Source of the DNA: Nostoc sp. 'Lobaria pulmonaria (5183) cyanobiont'
GTDB taxonomy: Bacteria > Cyanobacteriota > Cyanobacteriia > Cyanobacteriales > Nostocaceae
DNA: 64,000 nt
Direction of reading: 5' to 3'
NCBI RefSeq assembly: GCF_002949795.1
Contig: NZ_CP026692.1
Location: 3,022,545 to 3,086,544 of the forward strand
Each line of letters begins with the position of its first letter. Within the stretch, counting starts at the first letter, position 1. The position numbers and the translations under genes are program-made. The notes beneath the pieces are model-generated. The model was not told where the DNA came from. It did not search any database and worked only from the letters and a program-made list of their open reading frames with translations. Positions 25,351 through 35,828 of the stretch are shown here, piece by piece.

Positions 25351-27339
25351 CTATTTACTTGCTTGTTCCGTCAGCTTGGTGAGTACCTCATTTGAACGCT
25401 CGACGAAGGATTTCATTCCCTCAGCGTCAAATCCTTTCTGAGACATCAACGCTAAATCGTAGACGTGTTGGCAAATCAAGTTGACTAACTGATCTGTAGG
25501 CGATTGACCGTCACCTTGAATGATACTACCTTGGTTAATATTTGCCAGATTTTGAATCAGTGGGTGAGCAGTATTCACCAGCAAAATGTGATCTTCAGGA
25601 AACTCTGTTGTTTGCTGCTGCATCATAGCGTTCATTTCCCGCAGGCGGCGGAGAATTTCTGGTAAAAGCACGATCGCAGGTGGTGTTCCTTGAGGATCGT
25701 CTGATTTCAAAGCTTCGGTACGGATATTGAGTTTGGGTTTGTTGAGGGATTTCTCAAATAACTCTTTGATCGTCTCACTCCGAGTTTTGTTCGTCTTGGG
25801 ATCGACAATTTCCGTAGCTTTGTCTTGTTCTAGCAGGGTATTATCTAAGTCTGAGTCTACCCGCGTAAACTTGACATCCTGATATTCCCGCTCTAGGAAG
25901 TTGATAAAGTGGGTATCGATGAAGGAGTCCATAAACAGGACTTCCAAGCCTTGATTTTTGTGCAGTTCTATGTATGTAGCTTGGGTTGCTCCATCGGTGC
26001 TGTAGAAAACCCGATTTTCGTTGCGTTCTTTGTTCCGTTCTAGATACTCTTTGAGCGTAGTATAGGGAGCGCTGGGTGCTGAGTTCTCAGAATTGGGTGA
26101 AGGAGTGACATCTTGCCAAGCATCCCCCTCTGAAGACTGGACTTCAACCACTGGCGTTTCAGCAGCAACTTTTTCTGTCAGCTTGGCGGTGGTGCGGAAG
26201 ACGATGATATCTTCGATTTGTTTTTTGAATTTCTCGTCGTTGAGAGCGCCGAATTTTACAAAAGTGCCGAGGTCTTTCCAGGCGCTAATGTATTGTTCGC
26301 GGTTATCGCGGAAAAGTTCTTTGAGGCGATCGCCTACTTTTTTAGCAATGTAATCACCAATTCTCCGCACGGTGCGATCGCCTTGCAAGGCACTGCGCGA
26401 TACGTTTAGGGGAATATCGGTGCTATCAATCACACCCCGCATCGGCATCAGAAATTGCGGGATAATTTCTTCGCAGTTGTCGCTAACAAAAACTTGATTG
26501 CAAAATAGCTTGATCTGCCCTTTCGTAACATCTACATCCGGCCTCATTTTCGGAAAATACAGAATCCCGTTGATGATAAAGGGGTAGTCTGTATTTAGAT
26601 GTACCCATAACAAAGGTTCTTCCTGAAAAGGATACAGGTAGCGATAAAACTCTAAATAATCTTCTTGAGTAAGATTACTCGGAGACTCTCGCCACGGTGC
26701 TTTTTGCTTATTTACTACTTCACCATCAAGTTTAATTGGGACTGGCAAGAAGTCGCAGTAGGTCTTGACAAGATTCTTAATCCGTGCTGATTCGAGAAAT
26801 TCCTCCTCTTCTCCTTGCAGGCTGAGAGTAATAGTAGTACCGCGAGTTGTTCGGGGCGAGTCCTCTAAGGTGAATGCTGGGGAACCATCACAAGACCAGT
26901 GAACCGCCTGCGCCCCTTCTTGATAAGATAAAGTATCAATTTCTACCTTTTGCGCCACCATGAAGGAAGAGTAGAAACCAAGACCAAAGTGACCGATGAT
27001 CGGTTGATCTGATTTGCCTTCATACTTATGAATAAATTCTTCAGCACTAGAGAAGGCAACCTGATTGATATATTTCTTAACTTCATCTGCACTCATCCCG
27101 ATACCATTATCGGAGATGGATAGGGTTTTCTTATCTTTGTCAATGGCAAGTTCAATTTCTGGTTCGCCGATGTCTCCAGCATAATCTCCGGCGCGAGATA
27201 CCATTTTCAGCTTTTGGATGGCGTCTACAGCGTTGGATACCAGTTCCCGCAAGAAGATTTGGTGATCTGAGTAAAGCGACTTCTTAATGATCGGGAAAAT
27301 ATTCTCAGTATGAATACTGATAGTGCCTTGTTCTAGCAT
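25351..27339 (-). CDS. htpG: Molecular chaperone HtpG (Hsp90)
   Basis: A 662-residue Hsp90. The N-terminal GHKL ATPase contains LRELVSNAVDAI, SISDNGIGMSADEV and GHFGLGFYSSFMVA. The middle domain contains the SRSALQGDRTVRRI loop that contacts ATP. The C-terminal dimerisation domain is complete. It assists protein folding under heat, light and oxidative stress and in phycobilisome assembly in cyanobacteria. The spacer before rpmB contains CTCCTAACTCC-type tandem units. Confidence 0.96.
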   Translation of the reverse strand: MLEQGTISIHTENIFPIIKKSLYSDHQIFLRELVSNAVDAIQKLKMVSRAGDYAGDIGEPEIELAIDKDKKTLSISDNGIGMSADEVKKYINQVAFSSAEEFIHKYEGKSDQPIIGHFGLGFYSSFMVAQKVEIDTLSYQEGAQAVHWSCDGSPAFTLEDSPRTTRGTTITLSLQGEEEEFLESARIKNLVKTYCDFLPVPIKLDGEVVNKQKAPWRESPSNLTQEDYLEFYRYLYPFQEEPLLWVHLNTDYPFIINGILYFPKMRPDVDVTKGQIKLFCNQVFVSDNCEEIIPQFLMPMRGVIDSTDIPLNVSRSALQGDRTVRRIGDYIAKKVGDRLKELFRDNREQYISAWKDLGTFVKFGALNDEKFKKQIEDIIVFRTTAKLTEKVAAETPVVEVQSSEGDAWQDVTPSPNSENSAPSAPYTTLKEYLERNKERNENRVFYSTDGATQATYIELHKNQGLEVLFMDSFIDTHFINFLEREYQDVKFTRVDSDLDNTLLEQDKATEIVDPKTNKTRSETIKELFEKSLNKPKLNIRTEALKSDDPQGTPPAIVLLPEILRRLREMNAMMQQQTTEFPEDHILLVNTAHPLIQNLANINQGSIIQGDGQSPTDQLVNLICQHVYDLALMSQKGFDAEGMKSFVERSNEVLTKLTEQASK

Positions 27340-27394
27340 AATTGGTAATTTTCGATGTTAGTATCTGAAACGATGATAGTAGGTAATACAACTT

Positions 27395-27440
27395 AGTACC
27401 GCAAGGCGTAATTCGTAATTCGTAATTCGTAATTCGTAAT
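27395..27440. repeat. Heptamer repeat array with shared anchor
   Basis: The anchor AGTACCGCAAGGCG (27395-27408) is followed by about 4.5 copies of the heptamer TAATTCG. The same 14-base anchor precedes a different heptamer array at 3450. Confidence 0.88.
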
Positions 27441-27689
27441 TATGATTGCGTAAGGGTTCTAGACATTTCAAATGGGTGGTTTATTTCCGCCGACCTGTAC
27501 TAGCTATCTGTTTTCCAGGATAAACCCGGAGAACATAGAAGGGTATGATACCAATTATGATTTTAAAAGCATAACTTAAGCGATGTCTACGACGGGCTAT
27601 GCCTACGTACCTTTTTTGAGCATTGTTTGCCGCCATTTTCTGATTCGGATTCCCCTACTCCCGACTCCCCACTCTTCCCAGATTGCTGT

Positions 27690-28331
27690 TTAAGTATTAC
27701 TAAAATTCTTCTCCAACACCAAAAAATAGTGGTATGGATAACTGGGATCGATAAATTCTTGCTTAACAGTTAACCCAGCTTTGGCAACAGAGTTTAAAAT
27801 CCGCTTTTTGGGATAACCTTTCAAACCCATTTCCCAGCAATGTTCGTCACAGACTGGTGTTGTACTCCAGAATTTTGGGAGATTGAATAGTAAATACCTT
27901 GGTCTACCAGAGAAAGAAGTTTTCACCTGAAATGAGAGGTATTGAGTGCAATAGGGAATCGAAATCACCAAAAATTTCTTAGTTGCAATAGCAAGTTTTC
28001 TCAATGCTTCTTCTGACTCAGGGTAGGGGAAATGCTCTAGCACTTGAAACAGGACAATCGCATCAAATTTATCTTTTGGTAATGAAAAATCTGTAGTCAA
28101 ATCCAAAATTATTTCTGGCTTGAGGCTGGGGTCAACATCAGCAGTAGAGACGTTGTATCCATTATTCTTCAGAATGTCTGTTAACAGAGAATTAAAAATC
28201 CCAATTTCCAGAACGTTTTTTACCTGATTACCCAGTGAAAAAATTAGACGCAACTGGTGATGGTAACTGATGAGGCGATTTTTTGATAAATATTCTGAAT
28301 TTCTAATATCTAACGAGCTGATGAGTTGCAT
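27690..28331 (-). CDS. SAM-dependent methyltransferase, class I
   Basis: A 213-residue protein. The SAM-binding fold is shown by VLEIGIFNSLLTDIL (motif I, in a form without the usual second Gly), an acidic end of strand 2 (NVSTADVDPSL), and FDAIVLFQVLEHFPYP (motif post-II, typical of Methyltransf_11). The C-terminal half is rich in aromatic residues. The substrate is not known. The gene is single, with repeats on both sides. Confidence 0.75.
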   Translation of the reverse strand: MQLISSLDIRNSEYLSKNRLISYHHQLRLIFSLGNQVKNVLEIGIFNSLLTDILKNNGYNVSTADVDPSLKPEIILDLTTDFSLPKDKFDAIVLFQVLEHFPYPESEEALRKLAIATKKFLVISIPYCTQYLSFQVKTSFSGRPRYLLFNLPKFWSTTPVCDEHCWEMGLKGYPKKRILNSVAKAGLTVKQEFIDPSYPYHYFLVLEKNFSNT

Positions 28332-28694
28332 AAATAAGCCTACCTAAACTGAGAGATTAATAAATTTGGTGCGTATACAACTACAGGATTCCCGGAAAAA
28401 TCATCAAAGTAACATTTGAACCTCACTCCAAACCTCTCTCCTACAAGGAGAGAGGCTTTGAATCTTACTCCCCTTCTCTCTCCTGATAGGAGAGAGAAGG
28501 GGAGAGGTAGAAAAGAGGTTAGGGCGTGTTTTCAAACCTTTCTTGAAGCACCTGAGTCTTTGGAGATCCCCCCAACCCCCCTTAAAAAGGGGGGCTTTTA
28601 GAGTTTCTTTTCCCCCCTTCTTAAGGGGGGTTAGGGGGGATCTTTGAGGCAAAATATCACTAGCACCAAGCGTATTGGGTTAACGAGTCGGATT
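28332..28694. repeat. Spacer filled with two palindromic repeats
   Basis: Two different palindromes lie here. One is based on CTCTCTCCTACAAGGAGAGAG and CCCCTTCTCTCTCCTGATAG units (about 28430-28508). The other is a GATC-bounded element (28564-28642) with arms GATCCCCCCAACCCCCCTTA and the near-complement. The second has a relative at 35647. No gene is visible. Confidence 0.85.
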
Positions 28695-31600
28695 TTATGC
28701 GCTAAAGTATTTTGCTAATGGGTGGTAAGCAATAATTGCAGTGGTAGACTGTTCTGGATAAAGTTGTTCACTTTCATCCATATACAAGTTAATCCTGTCA
28801 GTCTGCAATAACTCTAGTTGCTTGTACTGATCCTGAATATTTGGACAAGCTGGATACCCGAAACTATATCGTGAGCCACGATAGCGTTGTGCTAAGATAT
28901 CCCGAATATTGTTGGGTTCAGACGCTCGAGTACTCGCTACCGCTTCGCTATCAGCAGTAAAACCTAACTCCCGGCGAATTCTGGCGTGTGTCCATTCAGC
29001 TATAGCTTCCGCTATCTGTACCGCCATGCCGTGGAAATACAGATAATCGGTGTATTGATTGGCAGCAAACAGCTTTTGGGCGAACTCTGTGGCAATTTCC
29101 CCTACAGTTACCGCCTGCATTGGGAAGACATCAATAATTCCCGACTCCTTCGGTGCAAAGAAATCTGCTATGCACAGCCGCCTTAAAGACTTCTGTCTGG
29201 GAAACTCGAAAGTTGCAACCTGTTGTGATTGGTTCTCGGAGTTATATATATGTAGAGAATTCCCCTCGGCTTGACAAGGGAAATACCCGTAAATCACCTG
29301 GGGATGCAACAGATTCTCTTCAATAATTCGCTGTTTCCAAGTTTCTAAAACTGGGTAAACTTTCTCAGCTAAGAAAGCCTGATATTCTTCCTTAGATTGT
29401 TCTTTTGGTTTGCGGAATTGCCACTGTCCAGCAATTAAAGCTTGTAAATCCAAGTGCCAGAATATTTCCTCAATAGGAATATCACTAGGCTGCAATAACT
29501 TTGTTCCCCAGAAAGGTGGTGTAGGACGTTCAATATCTATTGCCACAGCATCAGAACGCCGCGTATCTACTTCTTTTGGTTCAGTAGCTACTGTTTCCTT
29601 AGCAGTTGTAGTTACTGATTCTTTGTGACCATTAGTCGAAACTTCAGCCGTTTCAACTTCGTTCAAAAATCCCTGCAAATCTTCCCAGTTACCAGCGGAC
29701 TTTGCTGGCATTAATTTATCCATGAAATGCAAGTCAGAAAAGGCATCTTTGCCATAAACAACCTTACCTTTGTAAGTTTTTTGGCAATCATCATGCACAA
29801 ATTTGGGAGTCAGCGCCGCACCACCTAAAATCACGGGGACACTAATTCCCTTTTCGTTGAATACCTCCAAATTTTCTTTCATGAAGGCAGTGGATTTTAC
29901 CAGCAAACCACTCATGGCAATACAATCAGCTTTGTGTTGTTCGTAAGCGTTGATGATGTTTTCCACCGGCTGCTTAATTCCCAGGTTAATCACCTTGTAG
30001 CCGTTGTTGGACAAGATGATATCCACCAAGTTTTTACCAATGTCGTGGACATCGCCTTTAACTGTGGCAATGATAAAGGTTCCCTTGGCATTGTTGCCTG
30101 ATTCTGATTTTTCCATGAACGGTTCTAGAAACGCCACCGCCGCTTTCATGGTTTCCGCAGATTGCAAGACAAAGGGTAGCTGCATTTGTCCAGAACCGAA
30201 TAATTCCCCGACAACTTTCATGCCATCTAGCAAGAAGGTGTTGATAATTTCTAAGGGGGGATGTTCTTCTAAGGCTTTTTTGAGATGTTCTTCTAAGCCA
30301 ATGCGTTCGCCGTCGATGATATGGCGTTTGAGACGTTCGGGGATGGGGAGACTTTCATCTAAAGAGCGATCGCGTTTTGTCGTCACCCCGGCAAACACTG
30401 TGGTAAGCTCTCCCAAGGGATCGTAAACACAAACATTACCCTCAAACTTCCGTTCGTCATAAATCAACTGCCGACAAATTTCTTGATGGCGTTCCTCAAT
30501 CTTGGACAACGGTAAAATCTTGTTTGCACTGACAATGGCTGCATCCATTCCCGCCGTCGTTGCTTCGTGTAAAAACACCGAGTTCAGCACCATCCGCGAG
30601 GCTGGATTCAAACCAAAGGAAATATTGGAAACACCCAAAATCACATGACATCCAGGCAATCCTTGACGAATTCGCCCAATGGATTCAATTGTCGCCTTAC
30701 CGTTTTCTCGGTCTTCTTCAATCCCGGTGGAAATTGGTAACGCCAGGGTATCAAAGAATATTTCTGTGGGAGGTATGCCGTATTCTACAGCTTGACGGTA
30801 TGCACGTTGTGCGATCGCAAATTTTTTGTCTGCTGTCCGCGCCATGCCATCTTCATCGATAGTACCAATGACTACACCAGCACCGTATTTCTTCGCTAAA
30901 TCCAATACCTTCAAAAAGCGCGGTTCCCCATCTTCGTAGTTGGTGGAGTTCAGCAAGCACTTACCACCAGCAATCTTTAAACCCGCCTCCATCTTTTCCC
31001 ATTCGGTGGAGTCAAGCATTAAAGGCAATGTCACATTATTAACGATGCGCGAAACTAATTCGTGCATATCCCGTACACCGTCACGTCCCACATAATCGAC
31101 GTTGACATCAAGGATATGTGCCCCTTCTTTTACTTGCGCCCTCGCCATTGAAACCAGTCCATCCCAATCTTCGGCATTTAACAAATCGCGGCACTTCTTG
31201 GAACCACTGGCGTTAAGACGTTCGCCAACAATCAAGAAGGAATTATCTTGCTCGTAGGGCTGAGTGGTGTAAATTGATGCTGCTGCTGGTTCTAAACTAG
31301 GTTGTCTAACTTTTGGCTTCAGGTCTTTAGCGGCTTCTGCCAATTGTTGAATGTGTTCTGGACGCGTCCCACAGCAACCCCCAATCACTTGGACACCCAA
31401 ATCTTCAACAAAATGCATCAGCGACATCCGTAATTCCAACGGTGTCAGGCGGTAGTGCGCTTGACCGCCGACGTTTTCAGGTAAACCCGCGTTGGGAATA
31501 CAGGAAACGATGAAAGGCGAATGTTCTGCCAGATACTTGATATGTGGTTTCATCAAGTCTGGGCCAGTGGCACAGTTTAGACCGAGAATATCTATTGGGT

Positions 31601-32255
31601 AATGTTCCAGAATTGTCAGCACAGCACTGATTTCTGAACCCACCAACATTGTGCCCATGCTTTCCATTGTCACAGAAACCATCAACGGACGGCGATCGCC
31701 TTTTTTGGCAAACACTTCTTCAATTCCATTCAGCGCCGCTTTAATTTGCAGCACATCTTGGCAAGTCTCCACCAGAAATAAATCGACACCACCATCCCAC
31801 AGCGCCTCTGCTTGTTCGGCAAAAGTAGCTTTCATGGTATCAAAGTCAATATGTCCCAAGGTAGGGAGTTTAGTTGTGGGGCCAATGGAACCTGCCACAA
31901 ATCGGGGTTTTTCTGGCGTGGAAAATTCCGCAGCCACACGCTTGGCTAATTCTGCGGCTGTCTTGCTGAGGTAGTAGGCTTGGTCTGCCAAGTCATATTC
32001 TGCCAGCACCAGGGACGTACTGCCAAAGGTATCGGTTTCAATCACATCAGCACCAGCAGCGAGAAAGTCTCGGTGAACCTTAGCGACAGCTTCAGGTTTC
32101 GTGTGGACTAAGTATTCGTTACAACCTTCATACTGTGGGCCGCCGAAGTCTTCAGCAGTCAGGTTTTGGGTTTGCAGGTTGGTTCCCATCGCCCCGTCGA
32201 AGACGAGGACTGGGCTATCTGGACTACGCAGCCGTTCAAGGAAAGGATGAGTCAT
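28695..32255 (-). CDS. metH: Cobalamin-dependent methionine synthase
   Basis: A 1186-residue enzyme with all four modules: the homocysteine-binding Zn domain ([14 protein letters not shown], with the [11 protein letters not shown] cysteines), the methyltetrahydrofolate domain ([17 protein letters not shown]), the B12 cap and binding domain ([14 protein letters not shown], with the axial His), and the SAM activation domain ([12 protein letters not shown] onwards, with [11 protein letters not shown]). It makes methionine from homocysteine. The linker around 29520-29660 is Thr/Glu-rich. Near 28930 the stretch [14 protein letters not shown] looks like a short repeat-derived insert. The gene is alone. 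I saw no cobalamin riboswitch upstream. Confidence 0.97.
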   Translation of the reverse strand: MTHPFLERLRSPDSPVLVFDGAMGTNLQTQNLTAEDFGGPQYEGCNEYLVHTKPEAVAKVHRDFLAAGADVIETDTFGSTSLVLAEYDLADQAYYLSKTAAELAKRVAAEFSTPEKPRFVAGSIGPTTKLPTLGHIDFDTMKATFAEQAEALWDGGVDLFLVETCQDVLQIKAALNGIEEVFAKKGDRRPLMVSVTMESMGTMLVGSEISAVLTILEHYPIDILGLNCATGPDLMKPHIKYLAEHSPFIVSCIPNAGLPENVGGQAHYRLTPLELRMSLMHFVEDLGVQVIGGCCGTRPEHIQQLAEAAKDLKPKVRQPSLEPAAASIYTTQPYEQDNSFLIVGERLNASGSKKCRDLLNAEDWDGLVSMARAQVKEGAHILDVNVDYVGRDGVRDMHELVSRIVNNVTLPLMLDSTEWEKMEAGLKIAGGKCLLNSTNYEDGEPRFLKVLDLAKKYGAGVVIGTIDEDGMARTADKKFAIAQRAYRQAVEYGIPPTEIFFDTLALPISTGIEEDRENGKATIESIGRIRQGLPGCHVILGVSNISFGLNPASRMVLNSVFLHEATTAGMDAAIVSANKILPLSKIEERHQEICRQLIYDERKFEGNVCVYDPLGELTTVFAGVTTKRDRSLDESLPIPERLKRHIIDGERIGLEEHLKKALEEHPPLEIINTFLLDGMKVVGELFGSGQMQLPFVLQSAETMKAAVAFLEPFMEKSESGNNAKGTFIIATVKGDVHDIGKNLVDIILSNNGYKVINLGIKQPVENIINAYEQHKADCIAMSGLLVKSTAFMKENLEVFNEKGISVPVILGGAALTPKFVHDDCQKTYKGKVVYGKDAFSDLHFMDKLMPAKSAGNWEDLQGFLNEVETAEVSTNGHKESVTTTAKETVATEPKEVDTRRSDAVAIDIERPTPPFWGTKLLQPSDIPIEEIFWHLDLQALIAGQWQFRKPKEQSKEEYQAFLAEKVYPVLETWKQRIIEENLLHPQVIYGYFPCQAEGNSLHIYNSENQSQQVATFEFPRQKSLRRLCIADFFAPKESGIIDVFPMQAVTVGEIATEFAQKLFAANQYTDYLYFHGMAVQIAEAIAEWTHARIRRELGFTADSEAVASTRASEPNNIRDILAQRYRGSRYSFGYPACPNIQDQYKQLELLQTDRINLYMDESEQLYPEQSTTAIIAYHPLAKYFSA

Positions 32256-32680
32256 ATTTTCCGAGAATAAATGAGCAAATCAAGTGAGTCTTGTGATACT
32301 CCACTTACTTTATTATTTTCCCAAATTGTGATATTTTGGGCACTATTTAATAAATTCAGTTTTGCTGAAACTCACCATTCGCTCATTTTGACCTGATTTA
32401 TCAACATTGGCGACGACAGAATTATGCAAAAGCTGTCAAGGAATAATTGACGAGTCCATTCTTTGTAGAGACGGCGATTTATCGCGTCTCTCTAACGTGT
32501 CAGTCTTTTAGACGCGATAAATCGCGTCTCTACATGAGGGGTTTCTGGCTTATCCCAAGTTTCACTGAATTATACACATAGTCAGATGAAATATTTTCAT
32601 CAAGTTTCTTATCTTGGGATCACAGCTTAGAGTTGTTACTCCGTTCAGCTCAAAGATGGAAAAAACACTAGGAGTATAAC
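32256..32680. other. Spacer between divergent metH and DUF4126 genes
   Basis: About 425 bases. It carries the palindromic element at 32465-32533 and a ribosome binding site near 32671. No riboswitch-like conserved boxes were recognised. Confidence 0.5.
32465..32533. repeat. Palindromic repeat with GCGATAAATCGCGTCTC arms
   Basis: The left arm GTAGAGACGGCGATTTATCG and the right arm CGATAAATCGCGTCTCTAC fold together over about 69 bases. The right arm also contains its own inner palindrome GCGATAAATCGC. It is a typical dispersed cyanobacterial spacer repeat. Confidence 0.85.
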
Positions 32681-33322
32681 TTGAGTCTTACTATGGATTT
32701 AAATTCTTTGTTCAATCTAAATACATTTATTGAATTATTACTGGGAATTAGTTTGAGTGCGGCGGCTGGCTTTCGAGTATTTGTACCACTGCTAGCATTG
32801 AGTGTGGCTTCAGTTTTTGGACATTTTGATTTGCCGACTGACTTTGATTGGCTGGAAACACCTCAAGCTGTAATTGTATTTGCAGTCGCTTGTTCGCTGG
32901 AAATTACTGGTTATTACATTCCTTGGTTGGATCATCTGCTGGATATTGTTGCCACACCTGCGGCATTTATCACCGGGACAATCGTAACAGCTTCGGTTGC
33001 TCCAGAGATGAATCCACTGGTGCAATGGACGTTAGCTTTAGTTGCTGGTGGTGGAACCGCAGGATTAACTAAGGGATTAATGAATACATTGCGGATAAGT
33101 TCTACAGGCGTTTCGGGTGGATTAACTAATCCTATTGTGTCAACCATTGAGTTGGTCATGGCAATCGGACTGTCTTTGCTGGCGCTAGTATTCCCAGTGC
33201 TAGCAGGAGTGACTGTGATTGGTTTTCTAATAATAGCTATTCAAAGAATCTGGAATTTCTTCTTGAATAAACCATCTTCTCAAACGAACGAAACCGTCTC
33301 TCCATCAAGAGAATTGGGATAA
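32681..33322 (+). CDS. DUF4126 family membrane protein
   Basis: About 213 residues with four to five hydrophobic helices. LLGISLSAAAGFRVFVPLL at the start, PWLDHLLDIVATPAAFITGT and GTAGLTKGLMNTLRISST are the family blocks. Function unknown. The start is likely the TTG at 32681, because GGAG (32671-32674) is 6 bases before it but 18 bases before the ATG at 32693. The minisatellite element begins soon after the stop. Confidence 0.8.
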   Translation: MSLTMDLNSLFNLNTFIELLLGISLSAAAGFRVFVPLLALSVASVFGHFDLPTDFDWLETPQAVIVFAVACSLEITGYYIPWLDHLLDIVATPAAFITGTIVTASVAPEMNPLVQWTLALVAGGGTAGLTKGLMNTLRISSTGVSGGLTNPIVSTIELVMAIGLSLLALVFPVLAGVTVIGFLIIAIQRIWNFFLNKPSSQTNETVSPSRELG

Positions 33323-33347
33323 GTGCTTATGGATTGGTTTCAGAACT

Positions 33348-33734
33348 GCGACGCCGAATAGCCCGTCGTAGACATCGCAATTATAAAGCGATCGTAGTCT
33401 TCGGGTGTGTTAGCGCGAAAGCGTAACGCACCCTTTGATATTCGTGAATGAGTATTTGAACTCCATTAATGAGTCTTTTAGCTCCATTAATGAGTCTTTT
33501 AGCTCCATTAATGAGTATTTGAACTCCATTAATGAGTATTTGAACTCCATTAATGAGTATTTGAACTCCATTAATGAGTATTTGAACTCCATTAATGAGT
33601 CTTTTAGCTCCATTAATGAGTATTTGAACTCCATTAATGAGTATTTGAACTCCATTAATGAGGCTTTTAACTCCGTGAATGAGTGAATGTTACTGCGAGG
33701 TTAGCGATGTCTACGACGGGCTATTCGGCGTCGC
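33348..33734. repeat. Inverted-repeat-bounded element holding a 21-bp minisatellite
   Basis: Perfect 31-bp inverted repeats lie at 33348-33378 and 33704-33734 (key inner part GCGATGTCTACGACGGGCTA). Between them is an array of 21-bp units (about 33449-33680, 11 copies). Two unit types occur, A (GAGTATTTGAACTCC then ATTAAT) and B (GAGTCTTTTAGCTCC then ATTAAT), in the order A-B-B-A-A-A-A-B-A-A plus a diverged last unit. Because 21 is a multiple of three, frames on both strands stay open. I do not treat them as genes. Confidence 0.9.
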
Positions 33735-33859
33735 ACCCTGCTAATTTGAACATTAAAGCAGTTTTCATGTAGATAGAACACACGAATCTACCCTTACTCC
33801 CCATTTCCTGCGATACACTATTCTGGTAAATATTGCTACATCGTTCGTGAGGTTTGCAG

Positions 33860-34365
33860 GTGACGAACGAAGAACTGTTGCAAATTATAGAAAAAGCTGC
33901 CAGGGAAAAAGCAACACATCTAAACCTCTATAACAATAAACTAAGCAGCCTGCCGCCAGAAATTGGCCAACTCTCTAACTTGAGGGAGCTATACCTCTCT
34001 AACAATAAACTAAGCAGCCTGCTGCCAGAAATCTGCCAACTCTCCAACTTGATAACGCTATGCGTGCATTACAATCAACTCAGCAGCCTACCGCCAGAAA
34101 TTAGCCAACTCTCCAAGTTGGAGGTGCTATTCCTTGCTAACAATAAATTAAGTAGCTTGCCGCCAGAAATCGGTCAACTCTCCAACTTGACATGGTTATC
34201 ACTCGCTAACAACCCACAATTGACCTCACCGCCGCCTGAGATTGTCAAGCAAGGAGCGCAGGCGATTTTGACCTATCTTCGAGAAAAGTTAGAGGATAGC
34301 CAACGGCAATAAACTGTTAGTAGTTAGTGAAAAAGGTGTGGGTAAAACATTTTATAGACATGCAA
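33860..34365 (+). pseudogene. LRR-Roc (ROCO) protein gene, decayed
   Basis: From a GTG at 33860, with TGAGG 7 bases upstream, the frame encodes TNEELLQIIEKAAREKATHL and then five leucine-rich repeats of the LSSLPPEIGQLSNL type, ending LREKLEDSQRQ at 34312. In the next frame, immediately after, comes NKLLVVSEKGVGKT, matching the family continuation KLLVVGEGGVGKT, the P-loop of the Roc GTPase. That frame stops after about 10 more residues. A one-base frameshift and loss of the rest of the Roc-COR part explain this. The 151-residue LRR piece might still be translated. Confidence 0.75.
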
Positions 34366-34752
34366 TGCCAAGAGAGCTTTGAATGTGTCTTAGTATCATC
34401 TCTAGTTTTCGGGTTGGATATGCAAACATCACGCAGCAGAGTATAAACGCTAACCATTTTAGATTTGAGATTGCGATCTTGAATTGTAGACACACAATTC
34501 ATCAACTATTACCTGAACCAGTAGCAATGTTTTTGAGAACATTTAAATAGCTCCCTAGACAGAGGAAGCATCTAAAACAATTACTTAGCATTCCAACATA
34601 TACTAATAGCGTATATTTGACTAGAATTAAGGTATTATAGCGATTATTGTTTAGATACCATAAGCGGTAGAGGTTTACAGAAGTGCGCCTCTACAAAAGA
34701 CATACCAGTTTAGCTATAAATTAATATCTACCGTTTTACGGGTATTAGAAAA
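34366..34752. other. Spacer after the decayed LRR gene
   Basis: About 390 bases with no recognisable protein or RNA. It may contain unrecognisable remains of the Roc-COR gene, and it should hold the promoter of the amidase gene. Confidence 0.4.
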
Positions 34753-35631
34753 ATGAAGTTTACAGACTGGGTGACTAGGGTGCTACTAATCTGGCTGATG
34801 TTCGCCACTCTAATTGTAGTGCTGCTAATTGGACGAGCAACAAAATTACACAACAATCCGACAATATCCCGTACACCCAATCCACAGGTTACAGCTTTCA
34901 GTCAATATCCCCAGGCGCAATTTCAATTAGCGAAAGAGCCAGAGAAGAAATTTCAAAATGTTATCAAGTCCCCAGTCAAGACTAACAAACCTGTAGCAAG
35001 GTATGTAACCACTCAAGCTTTTGCACAGTACAGACCTAATTATCAAGTTGCTTCGGTTGATCCAAGTAACTATGGAGAACGGTACATTCAAGATGTTAAC
35101 GGCGTAACTCTCCACAATCAACCGATTATCGTCCTCCATGAAACTGGTTATTCTGCTTCCAGCGCCGTTAATTTTTTTCAAGTAGCCCATACTGATGAAA
35201 GTGTGCAAGCAAGTTACCACGCTTTAGTTAAGTTAGACGGAACAGTAGTTTATCTAGTACCGCCAGAAAAGCGGGCTTTTGGTGCGGCTAACTCAGTATT
35301 TGAGAGTTCCGAGGGAGTGGAAACTGTGCAGACTAATCCGAATTTGCCAGCGTCGGTGAATAATTTTGCTTATCACGTCTCTTTAGAAACACCGCCAGAT
35401 AGTTATGACGCTAGTAGCCAACAAACCCATAGCGGCTACACGGAAACTCAATATAATTCTCTTGCTTGGTTAATTGCTCAAAGTCAAGTCCCAGACGATC
35501 GCATCACTACGCACCATTTAGTAGACCGTTCTGGTAAAAAAGTTGACCCGATAAATTTTGATGGTAATAAATTTCTCAGCTTACTTAATACTTATCGTCA
35601 GGTTAGACCAATTTATCGAGTCAGCAAATAA
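34753..35631 (+). CDS. Exported N-acetylmuramoyl-L-alanine amidase-type protein (Amidase_2/PGRP fold)
   Basis: A 292-residue protein with a membrane helix (residues 8-29) acting as a signal anchor. The C-terminal amidase domain shows IIVLHETGYSAS (first zinc His), YHALVKLDGTVVYLV, FAYHVSLE and ITTHHLVDRSGKKVDP (third ligand region with Asp). This matches zinc amidases that cut the link between muramic acid and the peptide of peptidoglycan. The N-terminal 100 residues are low-complexity. Its role may be wall turnover. The gene is single, with a palindromic repeat after it. Confidence 0.82.
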   Translation: MKFTDWVTRVLLIWLMFATLIVVLLIGRATKLHNNPTISRTPNPQVTAFSQYPQAQFQLAKEPEKKFQNVIKSPVKTNKPVARYVTTQAFAQYRPNYQVASVDPSNYGERYIQDVNGVTLHNQPIIVLHETGYSASSAVNFFQVAHTDESVQASYHALVKLDGTVVYLVPPEKRAFGAANSVFESSEGVETVQTNPNLPASVNNFAYHVSLETPPDSYDASSQQTHSGYTETQYNSLAWLIAQSQVPDDRITTHHLVDRSGKKVDPINFDGNKFLSLLNTYRQVRPIYRVSK

Positions 35632-35646
35632 TTCAGATGAATAAGA

Positions 35647-35715
35647 GATCCCCCAACCCCCTTAAAAAGGGGGCTTTTTATATCCCTCCCTTTTTAAGGG
35701 GGGTTAGGGGGGATC
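35647..35715. repeat. GATC-bounded palindromic repeat (second copy)
   Basis: A 69-base element with arms GATCCCCCAACCCCCTTAAA and TTTAAGGGGGGTTAGGGGGG before GATC. It is the same family as 28564-28642 and forms a long hairpin. It may also end transcription of the amidase gene. Confidence 0.85.
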
Positions 35716-35828
35716 AAGTTTTCAGGTTTTTGAGTGCGTAAGTCCTATTTAATTTTGAATTGTTAACTTGCTCAAGGAGGCGCGATCGCGTCAAAATAAG
35801 AGTTAAGACGCTGTAACCTAACTTAATA

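Noticed and set aside
32256-32460. Cobalamin riboswitch before metH
   Set aside because: I looked for the conserved B12-box and found none. Covariance-model search would be decisive.
33449-33680. CRISPR array
   Set aside because: Units are directly adjacent with no unique spacers, and no cas genes lie nearby.
33410-33686. Open frames on both strands over the 21-bp array (repetitive peptides)
   Set aside because: The unit length is a multiple of three without stops, so frames stay open by construction. There is no ribosome binding site or non-repeat domain.
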